Shown here piece after piece: positions 25,421-35,062 of a stretch of DNA of 64,000 nt. The translations under genes and the position numbers were made by a program. Each line of letters opens with the position of its first letter. Within the stretch, counting starts at the first letter, position 1. The stretch is from Tolypothrix bouteillei VB521301 (GTDB lineage: Bacteria; Cyanobacteriota; Cyanobacteriia; Cyanobacteriales; Nostocaceae): contig NZ_JHEG04000001.1 in the NCBI RefSeq assembly GCF_000760695.4, positions 4,064,452 to 4,128,451 on the forward strand. The letters run 5' to 3'. The notes beneath the pieces were generated by a model. The model was not told the DNA's origin. It worked only from the letters and a program-made list of their open reading frames with translations, and searched no databases.

Positions 25421-26764
25421 TCACTGAATTCTTGGTAATTCTACTCGGAAAGTTGAGCCTTCTCCCAGTTTGCTTTCAACTGAGATAGTTCCTTTCATTA
25501 ATCGCACTAGCTTATCTACGATCGCCAGTCCCAATCCAACACCACCTTGCTTGCGCGTTGTAGACTTATCGACTTGCCAAAATTCTGTAAAAATGTGTGC
25601 GATTTCTGATTCGGGAATGCCAATGCCGGTGTCTTTTACCATAAATACCAAACGCTCTCCGTTGACTTGTTGTATTTCTACAACTACGCCGCCAGTTTCT
25701 GTAAACTTAATAGCATTAGTTATTAAGTTAGTCATTACCTGTTGCAAGCGATCGCGATCGCCAATCATGTTGGGATTTTTACTATCGGAGTGCAAAACCA
25801 AAGTTAAGTTTTTCCGTTCGGCTAGAGGTCTCAAATCTTCTGTAATTCTTGTGACTAACTCTACCAAATTAAACTCTTGTAACTTTAACTCTATCTTATC
25901 TGTTTCCAGTTTGCAAAAATCCAGTATGTCTTCAATTAATTTTAAAAGGTGTTTGCCACTTTGAGTAATCCTTTCTACCATCTCTCTTAATTCTGGTGCT
26001 AACAGATGGTAGTAGCGGCGCAGTAACAATTGGGAAAATCCCAAAATGCTATTCATTGGTGTACGCAGTTCGTGAGATATCACTGCTAAAAGCTGCGATT
26101 TAAACCGTGAAGCTTCTTGTAATTTTAAATTTTGAATTTGAATTGCGTTTATTTTTTCTTCTGCTTGTTTGCGAGACGTGATATCTCTAATAAGCCACCG
26201 CCAACCAACGAGTTGCCCTTCGTTATCTCGTATAGTTTTTGCTGTCAGGCTAGCATCAAATATGCTTCCTTGACGGGGTTGCAAGTGGATTTCCCATTCT
26301 TGCATTTCCTCCAGATCGGTTAAGCGTTGTAATTGATATCGAAAAACTCGACGCTCTTCTGGAGGACAAAAGTTTATCAGTGGTTTTCCGATTAAAAAGT
26401 TTTTTGATATTTTTAAGAGATTAGCCGCAGCATGATTTGCTTCTAAAATTTTCCCCTGAGAATCTGTTACCAAATAACCATCAGGAGCAAAATCAAATAA
26501 TTCTTGATACCGTCTGCGTTCTGTGGCTGCCTCTTTGCAAGCCATCGCCAATTGTTCGTTTTGCTGGCGCAATTCTTCTTCTGCAACGTGCAGTTCTTCC
26601 AAAGCAGTACGGAGTTCCTCGAAAGCCTCAGCTAACAGGTCTTGTTGTCGTTCTGGCGATTCCCTGACACGATGATGTAGAAGTTGGGTATGTCGGCGCA
26701 CCTCATGGACTTGCCGACCAAAGTTTTCCAAATTCACAAGCTTTCCTCTTATCCTCTCCTCCAC
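25421..26764 (-). CDS. PAS-domain sensor histidine kinase
   Basis: Up to 447 residues. An N-terminal coiled coil (~40-90, RTALEELHVAEEELRQQNEQ) is followed by one PAS domain (~88-205: LFDFAPDGYLVTDSQGKILEAN), a HisKA domain with the phospho-accepting His in VISHELRTPMNSI, and HATPase_c with NLITNAIKFT, DTGIGIP and GVGLGLAIV. No membrane helix and no receiver, so a soluble sensor. The start is uncertain: GTG 26764 has no ribosome site, whereas GTG 26737 (LVNLENF) follows AGAGGAAAG. It is the last gene of the minus-strand CheB-CheR-kinase group. Confidence 0.9.
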   Translation of the reverse strand: MEERIRGKLVNLENFGRQVHEVRRHTQLLHHRVRESPERQQDLLAEAFEELRTALEELHVAEEELRQQNEQLAMACKEAATERRRYQELFDFAPDGYLVTDSQGKILEANHAAANLLKISKNFLIGKPLINFCPPEERRVFRYQLQRLTDLEEMQEWEIHLQPRQGSIFDASLTAKTIRDNEGQLVGWRWLIRDITSRKQAEEKINAIQIQNLKLQEASRFKSQLLAVISHELRTPMNSILGFSQLLLRRYYHLLAPELREMVERITQSGKHLLKLIEDILDFCKLETDKIELKLQEFNLVELVTRITEDLRPLAERKNLTLVLHSDSKNPNMIGDRDRLQQVMTNLITNAIKFTETGGVVVEIQQVNGERLVFMVKDTGIGIPESEIAHIFTEFWQVDKSTTRKQGGVGLGLAIVDKLVRLMKGTISVESKLGEGSTFRVELPRIQ

Positions 26765-26939
26765 CGTAAAGATACTTGTCTTATCAAGATGCTTAATCTA
26801 TCTACTAGGTTAATAGTGTGGTTGCAATCTCTCATAAATCTTGGTTACTCCTTCTGATTATATTATCCTCCTAATGACTAAATAATGAGATGGTAGGACA
26901 ACAAAGAAAAAGACTTTTTTCACTTGTGAGCTTTTAGGA

Positions 26940-28799
26940 CTATTCCTCTTGTTCGCCCTCTTCCATCAATAGTATGACACCTTGAATATCGCTTGGTGCT
27001 CCTAAAAGGGGAGTACAGATTACGTGGCACTGAATGGTTCGCCCTCGGCGGTTTCTGGCACCTAGCACTACTTCATAATAATCCGATTCCCTGCTTATAA
27101 TACATCGAATTGGCTGTCGGAGTGGTTCTAGAGGCAAGCCGATATCCAAACTCATCAAGTGTTTTGAAAAAACTTCATCAAACCGCAATCCCCACAAGTC
27201 CTCAGCTTTACGGTTCCACATTAAGATGTGTAAATCGGGGCTGAGCACAATAACTCCAGCACGAAGACTGGTGAGAATAGATTCCAAAAAGCCGTTAACT
27301 CTGTTAAGTTCTTCACTGCGTTGGCGCAGTTCTTCATTTATCGTCTGCAACTCCTCATTTGTGGATTGCAGTTCTTCATTCATGGTTTCGAGTTCTTCGT
27401 TTGTAGACTGGAGTTCTTCGTTGGTAGTTTCTAGCTCTTCTACAGTAGACTGGAGTTCTTCGTTGGTAGTTTCTAATTCTTCATTGGTAGATTGCAGTTC
27501 TTCATATGCAGTTTCTAATTCCTGGTTGGCGTGTACTAGTTCTTGCTGTAAGTTTTTAAAGCGGGTAACATCAGCAAAAACAATTTTTATACCTAATATT
27601 CTCTCAGTATTCTCATCCAACAGAGGCATGATTTGCAAGTCTAAATATTTCGTGTCCCGGTCGGATGTAGTCCACTCAACATCTTTTAATACTACGGTGC
27701 GACGATTGGTGCGAACCTGGTCGATACGTGATCGCAATTCTACCGGTCGGTAGGAAAGCTCTAAATCTTGCAAAGGACGACCTAAATCTCTAGGGTTGAG
27801 ATTAAACGAGTTACGGGCTTCAATATTAGCTAGGATGAGCGCCCCATTGAGGTCTACAATGATTTGGGCAATGGGATCGATCTCAAAAGCGGCTTCATAA
27901 ATGCGTATCCGATCGACCATATCTGGAACAGCTTGCTGCCTGCTAGGATGAGCGATGTTCAATAGCATATCGCGCAAGTTGCCATTTTGATCTTTAATAA
28001 ATACCCGTTGTCGTAATTCTAACGGACTGAATGAGTGGTTTCTACTAAACAGCATTTCTGCTTTTCCTAAAAAGAGAAAGCCGCTATCGTTAAGAGCAAA
28101 ATGAAATCGATCGAGAATTTTAGCTTGGGTTTCCGTGTTGAAATACATCAAAGTATTCCGACATACCAATAAGTCAATTCGGGAAATAGGTGCATCTTGA
28201 ACCAAATCGTGACGACCAAAAATCACACCGCGACGCAGCTCTTTTTGAACAGCATAGCGACCATTGACTCGCTCAAAGTACTTCTCTTGTAAATTTGGAG
28301 GAACACTTCGCACCTCTTTTGAACCGTAGTGTGCTTGGCGAGCAATATTGAGAGCCTCCTCATCCACATCCGTAGCAAACACCTTCACTCGTGCTGCGTA
28401 CTGTTCCATTCCCAGTGCTTCTGCCAGTAAAATTGCTAAGGTATAGGTTTCCTCCCCAGAAGCACAACCAGCGCTCCATACGCGGATGGGCTTACTAAGA
28501 TATTTGTTAGCTACAATTTGCGGAATAATTTCGTTTGCTATGTATTCCCAAGCTTGTGAATCCCGAAAAAAAGCCGTAACATTTATCAGGATTGTATTAA
28601 ATAGCTCGGCAAACTCATCTGGGTGTACTTCCAAGTAATCTAAATACAAACTATAATCTTCTATACCTAAAAAATGCAATCGTTTCCGTATTCGCCGACT
28701 TAAACTTGTTCGTTTGTAACCGCTAAAATCAAAACCTCTATTCCGTTTGATATATTCTAGTAGGTTTTCCAAGTCAGGGTTGGGTTCAACAGTATCCAT
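26940..28799 (-). CDS. CheR-type methyltransferase fused to PAS-coiled coil-PAS
   Basis: 619 residues. CheR helical domain (~1-70), SAM domain (IRVWSAGCASGEETYTLAIL, FATDVDEEALNIAR, IDLLVCRNTLMYF, ~75-270), PAS 1 (~305-420), then a very regular coiled coil of NEELQST/NEELETT heptads (~425-495), and PAS 2 (~500-612, GVIVLSPDLHILMWNRKAEDL). No kinase domain is attached. It sits between the CheB gene (99 bp upstream) and the PAS kinase (175 bp downstream), so the three probably act together. Confidence 0.9.
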   Translation of the reverse strand: MDTVEPNPDLENLLEYIKRNRGFDFSGYKRTSLSRRIRKRLHFLGIEDYSLYLDYLEVHPDEFAELFNTILINVTAFFRDSQAWEYIANEIIPQIVANKYLSKPIRVWSAGCASGEETYTLAILLAEALGMEQYAARVKVFATDVDEEALNIARQAHYGSKEVRSVPPNLQEKYFERVNGRYAVQKELRRGVIFGRHDLVQDAPISRIDLLVCRNTLMYFNTETQAKILDRFHFALNDSGFLFLGKAEMLFSRNHSFSPLELRQRVFIKDQNGNLRDMLLNIAHPSRQQAVPDMVDRIRIYEAAFEIDPIAQIIVDLNGALILANIEARNSFNLNPRDLGRPLQDLELSYRPVELRSRIDQVRTNRRTVVLKDVEWTTSDRDTKYLDLQIMPLLDENTERILGIKIVFADVTRFKNLQQELVHANQELETAYEELQSTNEELETTNEELQSTVEELETTNEELQSTNEELETMNEELQSTNEELQTINEELRQRSEELNRVNGFLESILTSLRAGVIVLSPDLHILMWNRKAEDLWGLRFDEVFSKHLMSLDIGLPLEPLRQPIRCIISRESDYYEVVLGARNRRGRTIQCHVICTPLLGAPSDIQGVILLMEEGEQEE

Positions 28800-28898
28800 A
28801 TAAGTTTTATACTTTATAAACCTTCAAACGGTATTAAGCTATTATTTTTATAAAAAATAACAGTACAAAAAAAGACTTAAGATGCAGCCAACTTTCAA

Positions 28899-29945
28899 CT
28901 ACTCCTTAATTGGTTCCTCTAAACTCAAAGATGATAAATCTTTATCTTTTGTCATCCCATCGCTCTTAAGAAGTACCTCTTGAATGACAGCAGCACGCTT
29001 TTGAGCATCTTTTGCCTCTTCTTCTAATCGTATTGCTGAGAGAGTTTGGTTGCGCTCGCGCATTCGTTGAGACATGCGATTTGCAAGAGAGGCTCTCTCT
29101 TCTAATGCTCTCAGAGCAATCCACAATGCGTCCTCTAAAGCATCAGATTGTTTGGCTAGCAGCGTTGCTCCAGAAAAAGCATGACCCGTGCGACATCGGA
29201 ATCGCAACAAATCCCTATCGGACAGATCCCAAAGTGTACCGCCGCAATCAGGACACGCAAAAGGAGATGGTTTGCCCGGTTTATCGTCGTTGTTAAGTGG
29301 TGCCATCTTCATCTCTGCCAAATCAGATTCAAATGCTAGCTCCTCAGGAATAGGATCTTCTCCTCCAACTTCCACTGGCGTGTTTACCAAATCTATCAAC
29401 TTGCTGGGAATATCTGATAGTGGTAATACATAATCAACGTCATTTACGTTCTCAATCGCGTTTCGCGGCATTCCTGCATACAATGCATCCTCAGGGCTTT
29501 GAACAACTGCTACACCACCGCGCATTTTTACTGCCTTGAGTCCTGCAGTACCATCATCGAGACTACCTGTCAAAACGACACCAATGACTCTTTGCCCGTA
29601 AGCTCTCGCTGCAGTCCGAAACAGGGGATCTATTGCAGGACGATGGCTGTTTTCCCTTGGACCAAGCGTAAGTTGTAAGGTTCCTGGTTTGACCAATAAG
29701 TGATAATTTGGTGGAGCAATATAGATTCGTCCTAGCAAAAGGGGTTCACCATCTCGAGCATGAACAGCGGGTAAATTCCCTGCTCTTTCAAGAATGCGGG
29801 GTAAAACGCTACTACTATAGCTGGGTATGTGTAAGACTATTAAGACAGCAGCGTTCAAGTCTTTTGGCAAATTTTTTACTAACAAGGTCAGTGCTTCGAC
29901 TCCGCCCGCCGATGCTCCAACAACAATAATGTCGTGTCCGGGCAT
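28899..29945 (-). CDS. CheB-type methylesterase without receiver domain (second copy)
   Basis: 348 residues from ATG 29945, which has a full AAGGAGG 6 nt upstream (an in-frame GTG at 29978 is ignored). The catalytic triad is S12, H39 and D131, at the same positions as in the plus-strand CheB. It also has the putative zinc ribbon (CPDCGGT ... RFRCRTGHAFS) followed by a helical tail. It is clearly a paralogue of the 16154-17233 gene. First gene of a CheB-CheR-kinase unit. Confidence 0.9.
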   Translation of the reverse strand: MPGHDIIVVGASAGGVEALTLLVKNLPKDLNAAVLIVLHIPSYSSSVLPRILERAGNLPAVHARDGEPLLLGRIYIAPPNYHLLVKPGTLQLTLGPRENSHRPAIDPLFRTAARAYGQRVIGVVLTGSLDDGTAGLKAVKMRGGVAVVQSPEDALYAGMPRNAIENVNDVDYVLPLSDIPSKLIDLVNTPVEVGGEDPIPEELAFESDLAEMKMAPLNNDDKPGKPSPFACPDCGGTLWDLSDRDLLRFRCRTGHAFSGATLLAKQSDALEDALWIALRALEERASLANRMSQRMRERNQTLSAIRLEEEAKDAQKRAAVIQEVLLKSDGMTKDKDLSSLSLEEPIKE

Positions 29946-29999
29946 TTTTTTTCCTCCTTGTTTTGATAGCAGAGTCACGCTACACTGCTTAAGCTTAGG

Positions 30000-30293
30000 T
30001 TAACAGAACTGGGTTACTTATTTACCTAGCTTTTAAGAGATTTATCACCCTTTGGGCAAGGCAGATGGCAGAGGGCAGAGGGCAGAAAGGAAGAATTAAG
30101 TATCAGTATTGCCTTTGTGCTTTACCCAACAGGGTTTAAGACCCCCGCCTCTTTTAGGTGGTCTTCTCTTCAGGTGGGGTCTGAATCTCCACCCGATCGC
30201 ATAGCTGAGAGCGTACTTCTGCCTTTCTTCAACGTAGGAGCGGTCTGCAAGATCCCCACTTCTGAAAGAAGTTGGGGATTTTAGCAAACAAAC
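30000..30293. repeat. Repeat-rich intergenic region with hairpin
   Basis: No gene. It holds a GGCAGAT/GGCAGAG heptamer run (30063-30090), the same family as in the MITE-like element, and a hairpin ATCCCCACTTCT/AGAAGTTGGGGAT (30252-30279) with a short T run on the plus strand. A similar hairpin lies at 53238-53259. Confidence 0.6.
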
Positions 30294-32177
30294 TTAGGAC
30301 GCTTTCACTTGGCGCTGTCGTACACGTTCGGGGCTACCTGTAGGAATTGATGCAATGAGCTTCTGCGTGTACTCTTCTTTAGGTTCTCGATATATTGTCT
30401 CTGCTGTACCCTGCTCAACAATTTGACCGCGATTCATCACTAAAATGCGATCGCTCATAAATTTCACGACACTTAAATCGTGAGAAATAAAGATATAGGT
30501 CAATCCAAATTCTTCTTGTAATTCTTTGAGCAAATTCAAGACTTGCGCTTGCACCGAGACATCAAGAGCAGAAACCGATTCATCACAAATGATAAACTTG
30601 GGATTCAAAGCTAAAGAACGGGCAATACAAATTCTTTGGCGTTGTCCGCCAGAAAATTGGTGAGGATAGCGATTGATAGCATCTGCACTCAAACCCACTC
30701 TTTCTAAAAGATAAGCTACGCGATCGCGACGTTGCTGCTTTGTCTGATGCATAGAGTGAATCACCAAAGGTTCCATAATTGCATCCCCAACCTTCATCCG
30801 AGGATCGAGGGCGCTAAAAGGATTTTGAAACACAATTTGCATTTCCCTTCGCAACTTTTGCAAAGCTATTCCCTGAAAATGCGTAACATCTCGTCCCTCA
30901 AACAAGATTTCACCACTCATGGGTTGAATTAATCGCAGTAAGGTTTTACCAACAGTGGTTTTGCCACAACCAGATTCTCCTACCAATCCTAAAGTTTCCC
31001 CTTTTTTAACATCAAAGGAAACTCCATTCACTGCCATGTGGTAGCGTTTTGTACCGCCAAACAAACCCTTTACAGGAAAACCAACTTTCAGGTTGCGGAC
31101 TTGCAACAAAGGCTGCTGTTGCTCCAAACAAACCAATCTTTGAGAAAACTCCTCAGTCGTGACTTCTTTTGGTTGGGCTGGTTGTTTGGGCTGTATCACT
31201 ACATCTCCTGTTGGCGTTTCTTCAACTTGCATGTAATCGGAAACTGTTAGGAGTTTGTGAGGGCGGTGGTTGAGGGTAGGGCGACAAGCAACTAAGCCTT
31301 TAGTATAAGGATGTTGGGGATTGGCAAAAATTTGTGCTGCAGCACCTTGTTCTACAATTTTGCCCCTGTACATCACCGCGACTTTATCGGCTGTTTCTGC
31401 AATCAGCCCTAAATCGTGAGTGATAAAAATCATAGCCATATCGCGGCGCTGTTGTAATTCCCGCAACAACTCAAGAATTGTTGCTTGAACTGTTACATCT
31501 AACGCTGTCGTTGGTTCGTCAGCAATCAATAACAATGGGTTGCACGAAATTGCCATAGCTATCATCACCCTTTGCAATTGACCGCCAGAAAGTTGGTGCG
31601 GGTAACGGTCTAATATGGACTCTTTATGCTGTTTAACCAAATGTGCGAGCTTGTACTCATCCGGGGTGGATGAACCAACAGAAGTTTTCCAAGTTTCTAT
31701 ATATTGTTCCTTCAGTGCTTCATCACTCGGAAGCAACTTCACTTCTTGCAGGCGGGCGATCGCTTGTCGTTTTGCTTCTTCTGATGAGATATTTTGATGT
31801 TGTAAAATAGCTTCTGTTAACTGAAACCCAATGGTGTAAACTGGATTGAGAGAACTCATGGGTTCTTGAAAGATCATGGCAATATCGCCACCCCTATGAA
31901 GTTGCATCTCCTCCATTGGCAACTTCCGCAGATCTATAGGCGTACTATTTTCTTGGGGACTGAACAAAATTTCACCCCCGCTTATCCTCCCTGGATATTG
32001 TATCAAACCCATCACAGCCAGGGACGTCACCGATTTTCCGCTTCCCGACTCTCCCACTATTCCCAGAGTTTCTCCTCGGCGCAACTCAAAAGAGATACCA
32101 TCCACAGCTTTAACAACTTTGGTATCACCCACAAATTCAACTTGCAGATTCCGAACATCTAGAATAGTGTCTCTCAT
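30294..32177 (-). CDS. Dipeptide/oligopeptide ABC transporter, tandem ATPase (DppD-DppF fusion type)
   Basis: 627 residues with two complete ABC ATPase domains. Domain 1: Walker A GESGSGKS, signature LSGGQLQRV. Domain 2: Walker A GESGCGKT, signature FSGGQRQRI; Walker B motifs LLIADEPTT and FIICDESVS. Each is followed by the oligopeptide-type C-terminal region ([23 protein letters not shown]). It energises uptake of peptides or nickel/glutathione-like substrates. No permease or binding protein is adjacent, so it works with components encoded elsewhere. Confidence 0.92.
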   Translation of the reverse strand: MRDTILDVRNLQVEFVGDTKVVKAVDGISFELRRGETLGIVGESGSGKSVTSLAVMGLIQYPGRISGGEILFSPQENSTPIDLRKLPMEEMQLHRGGDIAMIFQEPMSSLNPVYTIGFQLTEAILQHQNISSEEAKRQAIARLQEVKLLPSDEALKEQYIETWKTSVGSSTPDEYKLAHLVKQHKESILDRYPHQLSGGQLQRVMIAMAISCNPLLLIADEPTTALDVTVQATILELLRELQQRRDMAMIFITHDLGLIAETADKVAVMYRGKIVEQGAAAQIFANPQHPYTKGLVACRPTLNHRPHKLLTVSDYMQVEETPTGDVVIQPKQPAQPKEVTTEEFSQRLVCLEQQQPLLQVRNLKVGFPVKGLFGGTKRYHMAVNGVSFDVKKGETLGLVGESGCGKTTVGKTLLRLIQPMSGEILFEGRDVTHFQGIALQKLRREMQIVFQNPFSALDPRMKVGDAIMEPLVIHSMHQTKQQRRDRVAYLLERVGLSADAINRYPHQFSGGQRQRICIARSLALNPKFIICDESVSALDVSVQAQVLNLLKELQEEFGLTYIFISHDLSVVKFMSDRILVMNRGQIVEQGTAETIYREPKEEYTQKLIASIPTGSPERVRQRQVKAS

Positions 32178-32231
32178 AGCGGTCAGGTTTAAAGCGTTGC
32201 TTATAAATATTTGGATTTTAACAGTTATTGC

Positions 32232-32331
32232 TAATGGATGATGGCTAATGGCTAATGGCTGATAGCTAATGGCTAATGGCTAATGGATGATGGCTAATAG
32301 CTAATGGCTAATGGCTGATGGCTAATAGTGA
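32232..32331. repeat. Heptamer tandem repeat (GGCTAAT), arm 1
   Basis: About fourteen 7-bp units (GGCTAAT, GGCTGAT, GGATGAT, AGCTAAT). The reverse-complement series is arm 2 at 32511-32555, so the two could pair over a ~180-nt loop that also contains small GC hairpins (32346-32500). No gene lies in 32178-32551. Confidence 0.8.
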
Positions 32332-32510
32332 TTTGAATCATCATCTTACGTCCTCGTTCCCATGCTCTGCGTGGGAATGCGTCTTGTGTTGTTTTTAAAG
32401 TACTCCCAAGCACACACAATTAGGCATTAGCCCTCCCTTGTTCGCTAGTCCCCAGGGGGCGGGAAACCCGCCTGTAGCACTGGACTCACCGCCTACAGCG
32501 CTCGACTCAC

Positions 32511-32555
32511 CATTAGCCATTAGCCATTAGCTATTAGCCATTAGCTATTAGCTAA
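32511..32555. repeat. Heptamer tandem repeat, arm 2, abutting the ssb-like stop
   Basis: Repeats of CATTAGC/TATTAGC. On the minus strand the array begins with TAGCTAATAG, and its first three bases are the stop codon of the SSB-like gene. Confidence 0.8.
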
Positions 32556-33094
32556 AAAGGAATATCATCTGGATCTTGTTCTTCTACAGGCGCTGAATAA
32601 GTGTTGCGCTCGAAATTTTTACTTTGGGGTACGGGTTGTTCGTTGAAGCTATTTTGAGGAAGGGCGCTCGATCCGTTTGTTACTGAATTTGGTGTAGATA
32701 TTGGAGCGTTGTAAGTCGGAGAGGATTGTACGGACGCCACAGGTGTAGGAGATGATGTTCTGCTTGTAGATGGTAACGAACTCGTGTCAAATCCCGTTCC
32801 TAGAGAGTGAATCTTTTGTACTGTAAATTCTGCTCGCTTTTCTTTATATCCTTCCTGATGCGGTACGGTATTCATACTGAGGCGTCCTTCTAAAAGGACG
32901 CGATCGCCTTGATGATAATTTTGATGAATATCTTTTGCTAAGTTACCCCAGCCCACTGCTCTTAAGGTTGCTGGTGGATCTTCTGCTCTCAGTCCTGGAA
33001 ACTGTACCACCATTTCGGTGAGTTCCAATCCATCTGGTGTATGACGCAATTGTGGTTCTTGAATGATTTCTACCATCAAAAAACAAAGATTCAT
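32552..33094 (-). CDS. Single-stranded DNA-binding protein-like (OB fold)
   Basis: 180 residues. The N-terminal OB fold covers ~1-105 (VEIIQEPQLRHTPDGLELTEMVVQF ... GDRVLLEGRLSMNTV). A Ser/Thr/Pro/Asn-rich linker follows, and the extreme C-terminus is the acidic SSB tip DPDDIPF that recruits repair and replication proteins. The start is supported by AAGGAGG 6 nt upstream. The OB region is divergent, so it is probably an accessory cyanobacterial SSB rather than the housekeeping one. Confidence 0.8.
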   Translation of the reverse strand: MNLCFLMVEIIQEPQLRHTPDGLELTEMVVQFPGLRAEDPPATLRAVGWGNLAKDIHQNYHQGDRVLLEGRLSMNTVPHQEGYKEKRAEFTVQKIHSLGTGFDTSSLPSTSRTSSPTPVASVQSSPTYNAPISTPNSVTNGSSALPQNSFNEQPVPQSKNFERNTYSAPVEEQDPDDIPF

Positions 33095-33683
33095 GGAATT
33101 CCTCCTTAATTAAAACCAGTGCAAAATTTAAAGGACATTTCCAAAAAAAGGTGTAAAAACGCTTTAAACAATCCGTCTTTATCGGGACTGTACGCAATAC
33201 ACGATTCATTTCCGGCGATGTCTAACGGAACTCTTTCATAAGATTAACTAATAGTCAGTAGCGAAACAGTTGGGATGGAAAAATCGGCATGAGATTTTGG
33301 TGATAATTTTTAAATTAAAAAAGACTTTAATTGGTTGTCGTGCATCACTTCTAGCACAAAAGCCAAGCGATTGTCGCAAACAACTCTAAAACTGCTCGCT
33401 ACCTTCGCTTGACTAGCATAGCATTTGACACTTGAATAGTATGATTGTACCATATAGAGTGCAATTATGGCTCTCACACCAAGAGCTATATGGAAGTCAA
33501 AACGCGCACCCAACTCCGGACAGCGATCGCGAATGTGCATTCTCTAAGTCTCAAAACAAAACTGTTGAATGGGAAAATCTCCCGGCTGATAAAAATTCGT
33601 TGTATCATTGGCGCTGTCACTGGTCAATAGCTCAAATTTCATTGACCATTGACTGTTGACCGTTGACTATGTATTAAAAACTC
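33095..33683. other. Intergenic region without gene
   Basis: Nothing convincing is coded here. Short TTGACCA/TTGACTG heptamers (33638-33670) end just before the ABC ATPase start. The region must contain the divergent promoters of the SSB-like and ABC genes. Confidence 0.4.
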
Positions 33684-35012
33684 GTGGCGCAAGTTGTTCT
33701 AGAAAACGTTTATAAAAGTTTTCCTCCTCGTAAAGGGGAAAGTATTGCATCGCCCACCCAATCCCTATCGAAATCAGATAACAACAGTGATGCTGTTCGC
33801 AGTTCGGACAATGCTGGGGTTCTGCGGCGCATTAACCTGACGGTGACAGATGGTGAATTTATGGTTCTGGTAGGACCTTCTGGTTGTGGGAAAAGCACTC
33901 TATTGCGGTTAATTGCTGGGTTGGAAGATCTGACAGGTGGGAATATTTGGGTAGGCGATCGCTTAGTTAATAATCTCCCACCGAAAGAGCGAGACATTGC
34001 AATGGTATTTCAAAATTACGCTCTCTACCCTCACATGACAGTGTATGACAACATTGCTTTTGGATTGAGGCGGAGAAAAGGGGGGGACTCGGGGTCCCCT
34101 CTGGGGATAGGGGGGAAGGGGGAGAAGGGGAGCGGGGGGGAAAATAACTCCCTACTCCCCAATCTTCTCGTGGCAATGACTAAGAAATTACCGAAAGGGC
34201 TAAGATACATTTCTGACAAAGAACGAGCAGTGGATAAACGGGTGCGTGATGTTGCTCAGTTACTGCAAATGGAAGCTTTGCTCAATCGTTTACCCAAGCA
34301 ACTTTCTGGAGGACAAAGGCAAAGAGTCGCGCTAGGACGAGCAATTGCACGAAATCCTCAAGTGTTTTTGATGGACGAACCTCTTTCTAACTTAGACGCA
34401 AAACTCCGCACGGAAACTCGCGCTCAAATTGTCAAATTACAACGTCAATTGGGTGTTACAACAATTTACGTGACCCACGACCAGACAGAAGCCATGACCA
34501 TGGGCGATCGCATCGCTGTTCTCAATCAAGGACAGCTCCAGCAAGTTGCATCGCCGTTAGAACTTTACAATTATCCTGTTAACCGCTTTGTTGCAGAATT
34601 TATTGGTTCACCACCGATGAATTTTATTCACGTAGAGTTTCATGCACCCCTGCTGATTACTAATGGAGATTTTCGCCTGACTCTACCAGAGGCGTGGGGT
34701 CAGGCGTTACAAAAATATGATGGTCGAGCGCTGGTGTTGGGGATTCGTCCGGAACATCTGATTTTAAGCGTACCCGCAACCAAAAATTTACCCGTGAAAG
34801 TGGAGTTAGTGGAGAATTTGGGCAATGATACTTATCTTGCTACAAGACTGCTCGACCCCAATTTTCAAAAATCTGCTTTTTCAACCAATGAGTTACAAGT
34901 ACGAGTTCCGTCGGATCGAGTTATACGTTTTGGCGAACAACTGTGGTTATCTTTAACACCCGAAAAAATTCACTTTTTTGACCCAGAAACAGAGCAGGCG
35001 ATATTTTTGTGA
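33684..35012 (+). CDS. ABC transporter ATP-binding protein, sugar (MalK/UgpC) type, with insertions
   Basis: 442 residues. Walker A VGPSGCGKST, Q-loop MVFQNYALYPHMTVYDN, signature LSGGQRQRV, Walker B FLMDEPLSNLDAKLR, switch His in VTHDQTE, then a C-terminal TOBE region (FAQFIGSPP-like, LGIRPEHL). It powers uptake of sugars or glycerol phosphate in this family. Two insertions set it apart: ~25 residues before Walker A (SIASPTQSLSKSDNNSDAVR) and ~50 residues after NIAFGLRRRK, the latter from a G-rich repeat. GTG start. No permease genes are nearby. Confidence 0.9.
   Translation: MAQVVLENVYKSFPPRKGESIASPTQSLSKSDNNSDAVRSSDNAGVLRRINLTVTDGEFMVLVGPSGCGKSTLLRLIAGLEDLTGGNIWVGDRLVNNLPPKERDIAMVFQNYALYPHMTVYDNIAFGLRRRKGGDSGSPLGIGGKGEKGSGGENNSLLPNLLVAMTKKLPKGLRYISDKERAVDKRVRDVAQLLQMEALLNRLPKQLSGGQRQRVALGRAIARNPQVFLMDEPLSNLDAKLRTETRAQIVKLQRQLGVTTIYVTHDQTEAMTMGDRIAVLNQGQLQQVASPLELYNYPVNRFVAEFIGSPPMNFIHVEFHAPLLITNGDFRLTLPEAWGQALQKYDGRALVLGIRPEHLILSVPATKNLPVKVELVENLGNDTYLATRLLDPNFQKSAFSTNELQVRVPSDRVIRFGEQLWLSLTPEKIHFFDPETEQAIFL
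34078..34165. repeat. G-rich repeat inserted in frame in an ABC ATPase gene
   Basis: A purine-rich stretch (GGGGGACTCGGGGTCCCC, then runs of GGGGGGAAGG) encodes a Gly/Lys/Ser linker (GGDSGSPLGIGGKGEKGSGG) in the helical subdomain. It resembles intergenic G-rich repeats of this genome, not an ATPase sequence. Confidence 0.6.
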
Positions 35013-35062
35013 TTGGGGTTAGGGGTTGGGGAAAAGTACTCTCTTGATTCATTCCCTACTCC
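35013..35062. terminator. Hairpin between convergent ABC ATPase and Uma2 remnant
   Basis: GATTGGGGTTAGGGGTTGGGG (35010-35031) faces CTCCCTAACTTCTAGTCCCCAATC (35059-35082) in inverted orientation. Both flanking frames stop in or beside these repeats. Confidence 0.45.

Noticed and set aside
25235..25438. Plus-strand frame with WERELVEIGNESW-type repeats
   Set aside because: Entirely made by the 22-23-bp tandem repeat; not a gene.
27226..27753. Long Ser-rich plus-strand frame
   Set aside because: Antisense shadow of the NEELQST coiled-coil repeats in the CheR-PAS gene.
30000..30293. Possible riboswitch upstream of the peptide ABC gene
   Set aside because: It lies downstream, not upstream, of that minus-strand gene, and its hairpins belong to dispersed repeats.
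32232..32555. Possible CRISPR array
   Set aside because: The units are contiguous 7-bp repeats without spacers, and no cas gene is present.
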